Origin: an uncultured Anaerotignum sp.
GTDB lineage: Bacteria; Bacillota; Clostridia; Lachnospirales; Anaerotignaceae
Assembly (NCBI GenBank): GCA_910578425.1
Contig: CAJTQX010000004.1
Span: 1-64,000 of the forward strand
Length of the DNA stretch: 64,000 nucleotides
Direction: 5' to 3'
Shown here: one piece after another, positions 48,949 through 57,773 of the stretch
Position numbering within the stretch: the stretch's first letter is position 1
Layout of the letters: every line of letters begins with the position of its first letter
Notes under the pieces: generated by a model
Databases searched by the model: none
Told to the model about the DNA's origin: nothing
The model's input: the letters and a program-made list of their open reading frames with translations, nothing else
Position numbers and translations under genes: made by a program

Positions 48949-49875
48949 TTAATGCTCCATTCTTTTTATCATTGTCAAAAGCCTTTCCAAATCATCCCTG
49001 GAATAGTATTCAATTTCAATTCGGCCTTTATTCTTTTTTCTGTTCAGCTTTACCTTTGTCGCAAAAATGGATTTCAAATCATCTTCGATTGCCTGATAAA
49101 ATAGGGTTTCATCATTTTCCGACTCTTCAGGGGCAGGCATGGGCGGCGTAAGTATCAGATTTTCCAGCCGCTGCTGTTCTTTTTTCACAAGTGCCTCCAG
49201 CGCGCGCACGCTCAGCCCTTCCTCTATGACATGCTCGGCCAGTTCAAACTGCGCATCATTATCTGAAATGCCTAAAAGCGTGCGGGCATGGCCGCCGCTG
49301 AGCTTGTTTTCTATCACAAAGTTTCGCACACGTGAGTCAAGCTGCAAAAGACGGAGGGAATTTGCAATTGCGGAACGACTTTTGCCAACTCTTTCTGCAA
49401 TTTTTTCCTGACTCAGCTGAAATTCTTCCTGAAGTCGCTGATAGCTTTCGGCCTCCTCGATTGGATTGAGATCTTCGCGCTGTAAGTTTTCAACGAGTGC
49501 AGCCTCGAACGCTTCGCCTTCTTCCCATGCTTTTATTACAACAGGAATTTTTTGCAGACCGGCGATTTTTGCTGCACGCCAGCGGCGTTCCCCTGCGATG
49601 AGTTCATAAAAATCCTCATTTTTTTTCACAACAACTGGCTGAATCATGCCGTATGTTTTGAGAGATTCCGCCAGTTCTTCCAATGCCGTAGGATCAAAAT
49701 ATTTACGGGGCTGCTTGCGGTTCGGCTCAATTAAATCTATATCCAATTCATTTACTGCTTCGCCAGTTTGCTGCCGCAGGCTGACTTCCTTAAAATCTTC
49801 CATTTTATTGTTAATCAACGCTTCAATACCGAGCCCTTTTGAACCAAGTCCCTTTTTTTTCGCTGTCATGCTCAT
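48949..49875 (-). CDS. parB: Chromosome partitioning protein ParB/Spo0J
   Basis: 308 residues. N-terminal Arg/Lys-rich tip for ParA contact, ParB/CTPase core with IEPNRKQPRKYFD, LIAGERRWRAAK (CTP-binding box) and VENLQREDLNPIEEAESY, a helix-turn-helix for parS (EKIAERVGKSRSAIANSLRLL), and a C-terminal dimer domain rich in Lys/Arg (about 270-308). It loads at parS and slides as a clamp. Its ATG overlaps the parA stop (ATGA) with AGGAG five bases before. Cognate sites lie at 50735 and 50775. Confidence 0.97.
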   Translation of the reverse strand: MSMTAKKKGLGSKGLGIEALINNKMEDFKEVSLRQQTGEAVNELDIDLIEPNRKQPRKYFDPTALEELAESLKTYGMIQPVVVKKNEDFYELIAGERRWRAAKIAGLQKIPVVIKAWEEGEAFEAALVENLQREDLNPIEEAESYQRLQEEFQLSQEKIAERVGKSRSAIANSLRLLQLDSRVRNFVIENKLSGGHARTLLGISDNDAQFELAEHVIEEGLSVRALEALVKKEQQRLENLILTPPMPAPEESENDETLFYQAIEDDLKSIFATKVKLNRKKNKGRIEIEYYSRDDLERLLTMIKRMEH

Positions 49876-50645
49876 TTCCACTCCTTCTCTATCACTTCTT
49901 CTGCCAGCAAATCATATGCTTCCGCCCCTTTGGATTTCGGGTCGTAGAGCGATATTGGCAGTCCATGGCTGGGAGATTCTCCAAGCCTTACGTTGCGGGG
50001 AATAATCGTGCGATAAACGTTTTTCCCCAGACTGCGTTTGACCTCCTCAACCACTTGCAGGGAGAGGTTTGTCCTTGCGTCAAACATGGTGAAAACAATG
50101 CCTTCTATTTCAAGTGCGGGATTTAGCCGCTCTTTTACAAGGTTGACGGTATGCAGAAGCTGCTCCAGACCTTCCAGCGCGAAATATTCGCATTGAATGG
50201 GAACAAGTACGGTATCTGCGGCTGTCAGTGCGTTTATAGTAATCAGATTGAGGGAGGGAGGACAGTCAATGATGATGAAATCATAGTTTGTCTTCACTTT
50301 TTGCAGTTCCTCACGAAGAATGAATTCGCGGCGATCCTTGCCAATCAGTTCGATTTCCGCGCCTGTCAGATTGATATTGGAGGGGAGAATTTCCATTCCT
50401 TCCATACATGTTGGCTGTTTGACTTCCGAAACTGTTGCTTCGCCCAGAAAAATCTCATAAATCGTCTGTGCAATTTCGTTTTTTTCCAGCCCGAGCCCAC
50501 TTGTTGTATTTCCCTGCTGGTCTGCGTCCACAACCAATATGCGTTTTCCTTTTTCCGCAAGGCTGGCGGAAAGATTGATAGCTGTTGTTGTTTTGCCAAC
50601 GCCGCCTTTTTGGTTTGTAATCGCAATGGTGCGTGCTTTGCTCAT
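49872..50645 (-). CDS. parA: Chromosome partitioning ATPase ParA/Soj
   Basis: 257 residues: deviant Walker A KGGVGKTTT (about 13-21), VVDADQQGNTTSG, IIIDCPPSL. A MinD/ParA-type ATPase that with ParB segregates origins and in Bacillus also regulates DnaA. Standard Soj length, without an N-terminal helix-turn-helix. Promoter TTGCAA-16-TATAAT at 50695-50722. Usually it lies left of oriC near mnmE-mnmG; here it is right of oriC and transcribed towards it. Confidence 0.97.
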   Translation of the reverse strand: MSKARTIAITNQKGGVGKTTTAINLSASLAEKGKRILVVDADQQGNTTSGLGLEKNEIAQTIYEIFLGEATVSEVKQPTCMEGMEILPSNINLTGAEIELIGKDRREFILREELQKVKTNYDFIIIDCPPSLNLITINALTAADTVLVPIQCEYFALEGLEQLLHTVNLVKERLNPALEIEGIVFTMFDARTNLSLQVVEEVKRSLGKNVYRTIIPRNVRLGESPSHGLPISLYDPKSKGAEAYDLLAEEVIEKEWK

Positions 50646-50694
50646 ATTTTTCCGCCTTTCTGCGATAGTTTTTCATATTTTTGCAGTTTTTATT

Positions 50695-50722
50695 ATTATA
50701 GCATATTGGAAGTGGTTTGCAA
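50695..50722 (-). promoter_or_regulatory. parA promoter
   Basis: On the minus strand TTGCAA and TATAAT separated by 16 bases. The -35 directly follows the T run of the parS/terminator palindrome. Confidence 0.7.
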
Positions 50723-50728
50723 AGAAAA

Positions 50729-50756
50729 AAGCAGTGTTTCACGTGAAACACTGCTT
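50729..50756. promoter_or_regulatory. parS: parS site 1 in a 28-bp palindrome, doubling as terminator
   Basis: TGTTTCACGTGAAACA at 50735-50750 is the exact parS consensus. Flanks extend the perfect palindrome to 28 bp (50729-50756). Read leftwards the palindrome is followed by TTTTTT, giving a terminator-like hairpin for the lipid-kinase transcript just before the parA promoter. Confidence 0.95.
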
Positions 50757-50774
50757 AAATTTTTGGTTTTGAAT

Positions 50775-50790
50775 TGTTTCACGTGGAACA
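50775..50790. promoter_or_regulatory. parS: parS site 2
   Basis: TGTTTCACGTGGAACA, 15 of 16 bases match the parS consensus and the variant is a known functional type. It lies 24 bases from site 1 and 10 bases from the lipid-kinase stop. Confidence 0.9.
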
Positions 50791-50799
50791 ATCTGCTTA

Positions 50800-51708
50800 T
50801 CAATCATAAAACTTTCCAAACACAGGCAATGCTCTCGGTAAAACCCGCACTTCAAACGGCATTTTTGGCCCCATCTCTCCATCTACGGTAGATTCCATGA
50901 TCTTAAAGTTTTCATCCAGACATTCAATCTTAAAATAATCGTCCCGCAGATACAAAATATTTTTATGGTCACGGATATGGTCGCCCGAAAGCATTTTCAG
51001 GAACACAGGCGAAAGCTCTATCAGGGAGCGTCCGCGAATTGCAATCAGTTCAAACATGCCGTCTGTTACAGAAGCCTCGGGAGAAAGTTTGGTAAATCCG
51101 CCTGTACCCGCGCTGTTCATGATCATATATAGATAAAGGTTTTCTTCTATGACTTCATGACTTGTGGTGATGCGGAAAGGAATCTTATGAAAGCTCGGCA
51201 GTTGCTCCACACCTTTCAGATAATAGGAAAGGCTGCCGAGGGCATTTTTTACATCCTTATCCACTGTCTGCGAAACATTCGTCAGCAGACCGCCCGCGCA
51301 CACATTGATGAAGAAAATATTGCCGTTTACAACACCAAGATCAATATCAACCGGCTCTGTTTGCACGATAGTCCGGCAGCATTCCTCTACCTTACCGCTT
51401 TTCAGCCCAAGGTAGGTCGCGAAGTCATTCGCTGTGCCGGAGGGAATGATTCCCAGGGGAATGCGCAGCCCGCGCCGCATCAGCGCATTGAGTACAATAT
51501 TTACGGTACCATCACCGCCGGAGGCAACGATGATGTCATAATCCGCAGGCATCTGTGCAATATGTTTTTCGATATCGCCGGGGGAGAGGGTACGGAAGGG
51601 GTGGACCTCATAGCCGCCTTCCTGAAAAATTCCGATGCAGACGTCTAAGTCAAACTTAAAGCTCTTGTTGCCGGAAAAAGGATTATAAATCAATTTCAAC
51701 TTTTTCAT
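50800..51708 (-). CDS. Diacylglycerol/lipid kinase family protein (DgkB/YegS type)
   Basis: 302 residues. IYNPFSGNK at the start and VASGGDGTVNIVLNAL (GGDGT nucleotide motif, about 63-69) define the DAGK catalytic family; IPLGIIPSGTANDFA and VDGEMG near the end are conserved too. It phosphorylates diacylglycerol or a related lipid at the membrane. AGGGG lies eight bases before the ATG, which follows a GTG. It ends within 50 bases of two parS sites. Confidence 0.92.
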   Translation of the reverse strand: MKKLKLIYNPFSGNKSFKFDLDVCIGIFQEGGYEVHPFRTLSPGDIEKHIAQMPADYDIIVASGGDGTVNIVLNALMRRGLRIPLGIIPSGTANDFATYLGLKSGKVEECCRTIVQTEPVDIDLGVVNGNIFFINVCAGGLLTNVSQTVDKDVKNALGSLSYYLKGVEQLPSFHKIPFRITTSHEVIEENLYLYMIMNSAGTGGFTKLSPEASVTDGMFELIAIRGRSLIELSPVFLKMLSGDHIRDHKNILYLRDDYFKIECLDENFKIMESTVDGEMGPKMPFEVRVLPRALPVFGKFYD

Positions 51709-51728
51709 CACAACAGCCCCTTTCCATG

Positions 51729-53429
51729 TTACATCTGTTCGGGAGCGTCAATGCCCAAAAGACGCAGACCTTCTTTTAATACAGCCTCCACAGCAAGCAC
51801 AACGGCCAAACGCGCCTGCCTTGTTGCCGGTTCACTGTTCAAAATCGGGTTATCATGATAAAATTTATTAAACGCCTGCGCGATTGCAACAAGATGGCGC
51901 GTGACAACGGAAGGTTCCAGCTTTTCTGCTGCATCGGCGATTTTTGCGGGGAATGCCTCCAAAAGTTTGCAGACGTCCAGAGAAACTTCGTCGGAAAGCG
52001 TACTGAAATCAATCTGTGTATCGGCAGAGGGCAGTTCTTCCGCGCGGCGCAGAATGCTGCACGCACGTGTATGCGTATACTGCACGTAGGGACCTGTTTC
52101 ACCGTCAAAGTTCAGCATACGCTCCCAGGAGAATACAACGTCCTTGATACGGGTGTTGTAGAGGTCATTGAAAATGACTGCGCCAATGCCGACCTGTTTT
52201 GCAACATTCTCCTTATCTGCAAGGTCAGGATTTTTTTCTTCAATGATTTTTTTCGTTTCGCTGATTGCCTGATTGAGCAATTCCTCCATCAGGACTACAT
52301 TTCCATGTCGTGTAGAGAGCTTGCCGCTGTCCAGGCTGACAAGGCCAAAGGGTACATGAACCAAATTCTGATACCAGTCGTAGCCCATTTTGTGAATGAC
52401 CTCAAACCACTGTGCAAAGTGGAGATTCTGGTCGAGCGCGGTCAGATAGACACACTTGTCAAAATTGTATGTTTTTTTGCGGTAAAGCGCGGCGGTGATA
52501 TCTCTTGTGGCATAAAGTGTGCCGCCGTCCTTTCGGATGATCAGGCAGGGAGGCATGTTTTTGTCTTCCAGATCTACAATCATCGCGCCTTCGCTTTCTT
52601 TCAGCAGTTGTTTCTGCTTCAATTCTTCCACAACGGGAGCCATTTTATCATTATAAAAGCTTTCGCCCGTATATGCGTCAAATTTAACGCCAAGCATATC
52701 ATAGACGCGTTCAAACTCTTTTATGCTGATATCATAAAACCATTTCCAGAGAGAGAGAGCTTCCTCGTCGCCGTCCTGCATTTTTACAAACCAGAGCCGC
52801 GCCTCGTCTTCCAATGCGGGGGCATGTTCCGCCTCGTCATGAAATTTTACGTAAATCCGCATCAGTTCCTGTATGCCGTCACGCTCAACAGCTTCTTTGC
52901 TGCCCCAGTTTTTGTAGGCAACGATTAGCTTGCCAAACTGCGTGCCCCAGTCGCCCAGATGGTTTACGCCGACACAATGATAGCCCAGCTCTTCGTAAAT
53001 TTTATAGATGGCGTTGCCAATTACGGTCGAACGCAGATGGCCGACATGGAAAGGCTTTGCGATATTCGGGGAAGAATAGTCGATAACAATGGTTTTGCCT
53101 TTGCCCATATCGCTTTTGCCATAATTTTCTTTTTCTGACAGCACGCGGCGCAGTACCTGCTCAGCATAAACGCCTTTGTCCAGAAAAAAGTTTACATAAG
53201 CCCCAACGACTTCCATTTTGGAAAGAAAGGCGGGCTGTTCCAGTTTTGCAATCAATTCCTGCGCAATCAGCGGCGGAGCCTTGCGAAAGGTTTTTGCCAG
53301 ACGGAAACAGGGAAAAGCATAATCCCCCATTGCCTTATTGGCAGGCACTTCCACAGCCGCCGCGGCGTCTTCTGCGGAAATTCCGGCGGCGTCTGCCAGT
53401 AGTTTTGCGATTTCAAACTTAAAATCCAT
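51729..53429 (-). CDS. argS: Arginyl-tRNA synthetase
   Basis: 566 residues, class I. N-terminal Add-1 domain (about 1-110), SPNIAKPFHVGHLRST (HIGH-like) and LSTRHGN in the KMSKS position, then the helical anticodon domain ending APEQM. ArgS commonly lacks a canonical KMSKS, as here. AGGAGG precedes the ATG. It may share a transcript with the lipid kinase 20 bases downstream. Confidence 0.97.
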   Translation of the reverse strand: MDFKFEIAKLLADAAGISAEDAAAAVEVPANKAMGDYAFPCFRLAKTFRKAPPLIAQELIAKLEQPAFLSKMEVVGAYVNFFLDKGVYAEQVLRRVLSEKENYGKSDMGKGKTIVIDYSSPNIAKPFHVGHLRSTVIGNAIYKIYEELGYHCVGVNHLGDWGTQFGKLIVAYKNWGSKEAVERDGIQELMRIYVKFHDEAEHAPALEDEARLWFVKMQDGDEEALSLWKWFYDISIKEFERVYDMLGVKFDAYTGESFYNDKMAPVVEELKQKQLLKESEGAMIVDLEDKNMPPCLIIRKDGGTLYATRDITAALYRKKTYNFDKCVYLTALDQNLHFAQWFEVIHKMGYDWYQNLVHVPFGLVSLDSGKLSTRHGNVVLMEELLNQAISETKKIIEEKNPDLADKENVAKQVGIGAVIFNDLYNTRIKDVVFSWERMLNFDGETGPYVQYTHTRACSILRRAEELPSADTQIDFSTLSDEVSLDVCKLLEAFPAKIADAAEKLEPSVVTRHLVAIAQAFNKFYHDNPILNSEPATRQARLAVVLAVEAVLKEGLRLLGIDAPEQM

Positions 53430-53625
53430 GTTTTTTCCTCCTATAATAACGGTACAACAGGCAAAACGCGTTTCCTGCGCCGTTTGTAATATAAATAAGA
53501 TATCACATTTCATGTTTTTGGTACTTCTCATATACTCAAAACTTTAGCATAAAAATGCAGGAAAAGCAAGCAGTATCCCTTTGTACTGTGATTGCGGGAT
53601 ATCCTGCCGCATCTCTGAAAAATAA

Positions 53626-53638
53626 TTGCCTTGGGCAA
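53626..53638. promoter_or_regulatory. Short inverted repeat before the MarR-GNAT gene
   Basis: TTGCC-TTG-GGCAA, ten bases upstream of the -35 below; a half-site recurs at 53657. Possible operator for the adjacent MarR-type regulator. Confidence 0.35.
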
Positions 53639-53647
53639 ATAAAATGA

Positions 53648-53676
53648 TTGACAAAGGCAACTAATTTTATTAAACT
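53648..53676 (+). promoter_or_regulatory. Promoter of the MarR-GNAT gene
   Basis: TTGACA and TAAACT separated by 17 bases; a TATAAT further down would give a 22-base spacer. Confidence 0.5.
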
Positions 53677-53703
53677 ATAATAAAGAAAGGGGCTGAGACT
53701 GCA

Positions 53704-54630
53704 ATGGAACGGAATACACAAAAACAAATCAGTGAAATCAGGAGTTTTAACCGATATTACACGAATATCCTTGGGCTGCTCGACCAGCATATTCTGGAAA
53801 GCGGGCTTTCGCTGGCGGAGGCGCGTGTGCTGTTTGAAGCCGGCAAAGCGGGCTGCACGCCGAAGCTGCTGGCGGAGGCTCTGCAAGTCAATGCAGGGTA
53901 TATCAGCCGCATTATAAAGGGACTGGAAACGGCTGGCTGGCTGGAAAGAAAGCCTTTCCGCGAGGATGGGCGCGTGCAGCTGCTGTCATTGACGAAAGCG
54001 GGGGAGGAAAAACTTGCCGCGCTGGAACAAAGCTCTGAGGAACAGATTGCATCGCTCATTGAGCCGCTGCCGGAGACACAGCGGACAGAGCTGACGCGGA
54101 GCATGGCGGCAGTGCGGACGCTTCTGACAGGCGGGAAGGAAATCCGACCGGAGGAGGTTACACTGCGTACAGAACAAAGGTCGGGCGATATTGGTTATCT
54201 GACTTATATGCATGGGTGGATTTATCAGGAGGAATATGGCTATAACGCATGTTTTGAGGCATATGTCGCACAGTCTTTTTTTGAATATATGCAGAACGCG
54301 GAGCCGGAAAGAAGCAGGATATGGTGCGCAGAGCATAACGAGAGGATTGTCGGTTGTATTGGCATTGTGGAGCGCGGAGAACGGGCGCAGCTGCGCTGGT
54401 TTCTGCTTGACCCGCTTTACCGCGGCATAGGATTAGGCAGACATTTGCTGGACGCCGCGCTGACGTTTGCGCGGGAAAAAGGTTTCCATAAGATATATTT
54501 AGAAACAACAGATGATTTGAAAGACGCAGTGCGCATGTACGAAAAAGCGGGTTTTCGCAAATGCGCGGAAAGACCGAATCACTCCTGGAGAGAGGATTTG
54601 ACAGAGCTGGAGTTTGAAATGGAGTTATGA
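53704..54630 (+). CDS. MarR-type regulator fused to a GNAT acetyltransferase
   Basis: 308 residues. Residues about 1-145 form a MarR winged helix (LAEALQVNAGYISRIIKGLE recognition helix, KPFREDGRVQLLSLT wing). Residues about 160-308 form a GNAT domain with LDPLYRGIGLGRHLLDAAL (acetyl-CoA loop, R/QxxGxG/A) and LETTDDLKDAVRMYEKAGFRK. This fusion is a known architecture in which transcription control and acetylation of a small molecule or protein may be linked. Substrate unknown. Confidence 0.9.
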   Translation: MERNTQKQISEIRSFNRYYTNILGLLDQHILESGLSLAEARVLFEAGKAGCTPKLLAEALQVNAGYISRIIKGLETAGWLERKPFREDGRVQLLSLTKAGEEKLAALEQSSEEQIASLIEPLPETQRTELTRSMAAVRTLLTGGKEIRPEEVTLRTEQRSGDIGYLTYMHGWIYQEEYGYNACFEAYVAQSFFEYMQNAEPERSRIWCAEHNERIVGCIGIVERGERAQLRWFLLDPLYRGIGLGRHLLDAALTFAREKGFHKIYLETTDDLKDAVRMYEKAGFRKCAERPNHSWREDLTELEFEMEL

Positions 54631-54637
54631 GAGGGAC

Positions 54638-54677
54638 AAAAAAGGCTTTATGCGGCAGACGCCGTATAAAGCCTTTT
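54638..54677. terminator. Terminator between convergent MarR-GNAT and GntR genes
   Basis: AAAAGGCTTTAT and ATAAAGCCTTTT arms with an inner GCGGC/GCCGT pair; A and T runs on both sides, so bidirectional. Confidence 0.9.
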
Positions 54678-54679
54678 GA

Positions 54680-55411
54680 TCAGCCGTATTTTACTGTCAG
54701 ATTTACATAAGAAATATGCTCCCGCATAGCGGTGTAGGCAGTCTGATAATCCCCGTTTTTAATGGCTTCTATAATTTTTCCATGAAGCTCTATTGTAACA
54801 TCGATTACACGTGGGTTCTGCGTGAGGGATTCGCGCAGGGAAAGACGGATACCCTTTTCAAAAGAATCTTTTGCCGCAATCATGGTACTCATCAGCAGTT
54901 TATTATGCGTTGCAGCGGAAACCTGCATATGGAACATTGCGTCATAATCTACAAACTGATTGACATCATGGCGAAATTCAATCATTTTCCCATAGGAATA
55001 TTCCAACTGGGAAATATCCTCAGGGGTGGCGCGTTTGGCGGCGTAGTTTGCCGTTTCGCCTTCCAGCATATAACGGAACTCCAAAAGGTCGCTCAGGTCG
55101 GAGTTTTCAACGGTGATGCTGAACGGTGCAATATTGACGATATTGTCGATTTGGTTGATGAATGTGCCGGCCTTGGAACGCTGGATAAAGCCGAATACAG
55201 CCAGAGCGGTATAGGCTTCCCGCAGGGTGCTCCTGCCAACGCCCAGCATTTCGCTGACGACGTTTTCATTTGGCAGCATATAGCCCGCGGGCAGCTGGCC
55301 GGAAATAATCAGTTCCTTAAAACGCTGGAACAAATTCTGCGAGATATTGTTTTTCCCCAAATCCTTCCGCAAAGAGGCAACGTTTTCCGCAAGGTAATCC
55401 GTTTCCGTCAT
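54680..55411 (-). CDS. GntR-family regulator, FadR subfamily
   Basis: 243 residues. N-terminal winged helix with SGQLPAGYMLPNENVVSEMLGVGRSTLREAYTAL (about 37-71), then an all-helical FCD ligand domain (about 100-240) with EFRYMLEGETANYAA, HMQVSAATHN and the metal-binding-type His in ELHGKIIEAI. Such proteins sense carboxylates and repress catabolic genes. GGGGGAATTTACA precedes the ATG. No catabolic operon is adjacent, so target and ligand are open. Confidence 0.9.
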   Translation of the reverse strand: MTETDYLAENVASLRKDLGKNNISQNLFQRFKELIISGQLPAGYMLPNENVVSEMLGVGRSTLREAYTALAVFGFIQRSKAGTFINQIDNIVNIAPFSITVENSDLSDLLEFRYMLEGETANYAAKRATPEDISQLEYSYGKMIEFRHDVNQFVDYDAMFHMQVSAATHNKLLMSTMIAAKDSFEKGIRLSLRESLTQNPRVIDVTIELHGKIIEAIKNGDYQTAYTAMREHISYVNLTVKYG

Positions 55412-55465
55412 TGTAAATTCCCCCTTTTCTTTTACAGCAAAACGAAAAAGCATAAAGACCCAAAA

Positions 55466-55600
55466 GACCTTGAGGGCTCTGGTCTGCACTCCGTTCCGGT
55501 CCGCGCTGAACGAGCCTCCACCGGAGGCTCACCACCCTCAACCACCCGTAAGGGGCAAGCCCCTTAACCCGATTTCAGCCGCATAATATGCGGCTGGCGT
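55466..55600. repeat. Palindromic intergenic repeat, copy 9 (before the gntR-type gene)
   Basis: GACCTTGAGGGCTCTGGTCT variant arm with a GAGCCTCCACCGGAGGCTC stem inserted, then GTAAGGGGCAAGCCCCTTA and the centre CAGCCGCATAATATGCGGCT. It lies between the gene's promoter and start codon. Confidence 0.7.
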
Positions 55601-55653
55601 CTAAATTTATATAAAAACTTGTTGGATTTTGAGATATTCTGTTATTGCTTCTC

Positions 55654-55682
55654 AGTATACCACTTTGTTAATTATAAAACAA
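55654..55682 (-). promoter_or_regulatory. Promoter of the GntR gene
   Basis: On the minus strand TTGTTT and TATACT with a 17-base spacer. The leader of about 240 bases contains repeat copy 9. Confidence 0.55.
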
Positions 55683-55689
55683 GCACATT

Positions 55690-56874
55690 TTACGGTTTAG
55701 GGAAAACATATTCTTCCTGCATTTCCTCCAGCGGAATATCCCTGTCCAGCAGGAAACAGGCTGTTTCCTTATGGATTTCGCGCAGGCGGTTCTGGTCCTT
55801 TCTGCGGACAGTCTGATCCAGTTCAGGCTGGGGCAGGCTCAGCATTTCATAAACACTGCGCACTACAAAATGGTTTACATCTGCCGCACTGCGGAACTGT
55901 GTCCAGATTGGCACAAACGAAACTTCGCGCACATTGGGCGGTTCATTTCCGACTTTTTCAACAGTCAGATGCAGAACGATGCTGGCATTTCGGGGCGGCG
56001 TTGTCTGGGAGGATATGAAATTCCCGAGGGAATAGATGATAAAGCCGTCATGCTCTCCATCGCCATGATCCAGCCTGCGGTATTCCATGCGCTGCAAAAC
56101 ATGCGGGTGGCTGGCAAGCACAATATCCGCGCCGGATTCAAACATCAGGTCAGCCCAGTCCACGAATATCTGCCGCGGGGTGGATTCATATTCATTGCCC
56201 ATATGCGGCATAACAACCACAACATCTGCGTTTTCCCGCGCTTCTCTGATTTGCTGCACCATGCGGTCGTTGTCAATGAGGTTTACAAGATACGGCTCGG
56301 GCATGGGTATGCCGTTCGTGCCATAGGTATAGGACAGGAAGGCGAAGCGAAGTCCGTTCACGTCTTTGTAGAGTATGGCGTCCTGCTCCTGCTGGGAACG
56401 GTTCGTTCCGAAATGCAGGATACCGTATTCATCCAGCTTGTCCAGCGTGCGGATGACGCCGGCTTTGCCCGTATCCATGCTGTGGTTGTTCGCCGTTGTC
56501 AGCAGGTTAAAGCCTGCGTCTTTTACGGCGTCCAGAAAGCTGTCAGGCGTATTGAAGCAGGGGAAGGAGGAATAGGGGCGGTCGGGCCCGCCGAATGTCA
56601 GTTCCAGATTGCCCAGGACGATATCCCGCCCTTCAAAATATTGCTTCATATCCTGAAAATTGTGCATAAAGTCATATGTCCCCGTTGCGGGGTCGTAGGA
56701 TTCGTTATACTGATAGTCATGCACCATGATATCCCCGACTACCGCAAATGTGACTGTTTTCACAATTGGCGACTGTGTTCCTGCCTCCGCTGTAAACGTT
56801 GGCTGATCTGCGCCGCAGCCGACCAGCGGCAGAACGGATAAAAGCAGGGCGCAGAGTTGTTTTTTCTGAACCAT
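55690..56874 (-). CDS. CapA-family (PGA_cap) metallophosphatase-like lipoprotein
   Basis: 394 residues with a lipoprotein signal (LLLSVLPLVGC, Cys at about 20). The CapA/PGA synthesis domain shows GDIMVHDYQYN, LGNLELTF, TTANNHSMDTGKAG, VMPHMGNEYE and ADIVLASHPHVLQ, the metal-binding signature of this calcineurin-like family. Members act at the cell surface in poly-gamma-glutamate anchoring or are uncharacterised; no capB/capC is here. GGAGGG precedes the ATG. Confidence 0.88.
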   Translation of the reverse strand: MVQKKQLCALLLSVLPLVGCGADQPTFTAEAGTQSPIVKTVTFAVVGDIMVHDYQYNESYDPATGTYDFMHNFQDMKQYFEGRDIVLGNLELTFGGPDRPYSSFPCFNTPDSFLDAVKDAGFNLLTTANNHSMDTGKAGVIRTLDKLDEYGILHFGTNRSQQEQDAILYKDVNGLRFAFLSYTYGTNGIPMPEPYLVNLIDNDRMVQQIREARENADVVVVMPHMGNEYESTPRQIFVDWADLMFESGADIVLASHPHVLQRMEYRRLDHGDGEHDGFIIYSLGNFISSQTTPPRNASIVLHLTVEKVGNEPPNVREVSFVPIWTQFRSAADVNHFVVRSVYEMLSLPQPELDQTVRRKDQNRLREIHKETACFLLDRDIPLEEMQEEYVFPKP

Positions 56875-56930
56875 TGCAATCCCTCCAAAATGAAACGGCA
56901 GGCGGAAAAAAGTCCGTACCTGCCGTATGG

Positions 56931-57218
56931 TTATTCTTCCTCTTCTGGATGATAGCCCAGCCCTTTTGCGACATTCCTTCTGGATATGTAATACACAAAA
57001 AAGCAGATAGCCGTCGGCACCAGCATAAACAGAAAATACTGAAAGGAGCGGGAAACTGCCCACACGATAATGGAAATCACACCAATGAAGGATGCGAAAA
57101 GCAGCCCCGGCCATTTTCCGTCTGGTCTGCCGGAAATTACACCCTCAATGAATATGATAACGAACAGGAGCGAAAGCGTTTTTCCGAGTTCCAGCATAAA
57201 ATCAATATCAAAACTCAT
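56931..57218 (-). CDS. Small membrane protein of unknown function
   Basis: 95 residues with three hydrophobic helices (about 12-27 TLSLLFVIIFIEGVIS, 37-55 GLLFASFIGVISIIVWAV, 60-78 FLFMLVPTAICFFVYYIS) and an acidic tail PEEEE. GGGGG lies seven bases before the chosen ATG; an earlier ATG reads only two codons. It precedes the CapA gene by 56 bases and is probably co-transcribed. No family recognised. Confidence 0.65.
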   Translation of the reverse strand: MSFDIDFMLELGKTLSLLFVIIFIEGVISGRPDGKWPGLLFASFIGVISIIVWAVSRSFQYFLFMLVPTAICFFVYYISRRNVAKGLGYHPEEEE

Positions 57219-57773
57219 TTCATGACCCCCATGTACATTTGTCCTTCTTTTGATAAGCATAGCACTTTGCAGGGGGAAAGTCAATAAAAGTCCCGCCTGA
57301 ATGAGGATTTTCATCCTTTTCTGACCTGTTTTAAATTATAAGGTAAGAAAATTTTGAAAATTACTGCCGAAATCCTTAAAAAATGTTGTGAAATCAATAC
57401 TTTCCGCTTGTCGGCAAAGACAAATTATGGTATAATCAAAACGATAAGATTTTTGGGTTTTTAGAAAGGAAAGACTGCTTACGCGCTTGCTTTTGCTGAA
57501 TTTCTGAAAAAAGCGCACAGGATTTCTTTTTTGTTTTGAAAAGATTGTTCCCGCCTGATAAAAAAAGAACGGCAGGTAAGACAAATCTGCCCTGCTTCTG
57601 AAAAAATATCGGCAAAACGTCAGTCTTGCCCATTAACGTTTAAGGTCAAAGCAAATGCTGAAGGGCTCGCGGGAATTCAGGGGGCAGTGTGCCTCCGGAA
57701 AAGGTTCGTTCCATGCTGAGCGGAGCATAGAACGAAGTCTTCAAGGTTTGGCTTTTTGAAAGGAGAGGATTTG
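57219..57773. other. Long gene-free region before gyrB
   Basis: Holds the gyrB promoter at 57408 and a leader of about 330 bases. A stem TTCGTTCCATGCT/AGCATAGAACGAA lies at 57707-57735 shortly before the start. No recognised riboswitch or gene. Confidence 0.5.
57408..57436 (+). promoter_or_regulatory. gyrB promoter
   Basis: TTGTCG and TATAAT separated by 17 bases with an extended -10 (TGG before TATAAT). Confidence 0.7.
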
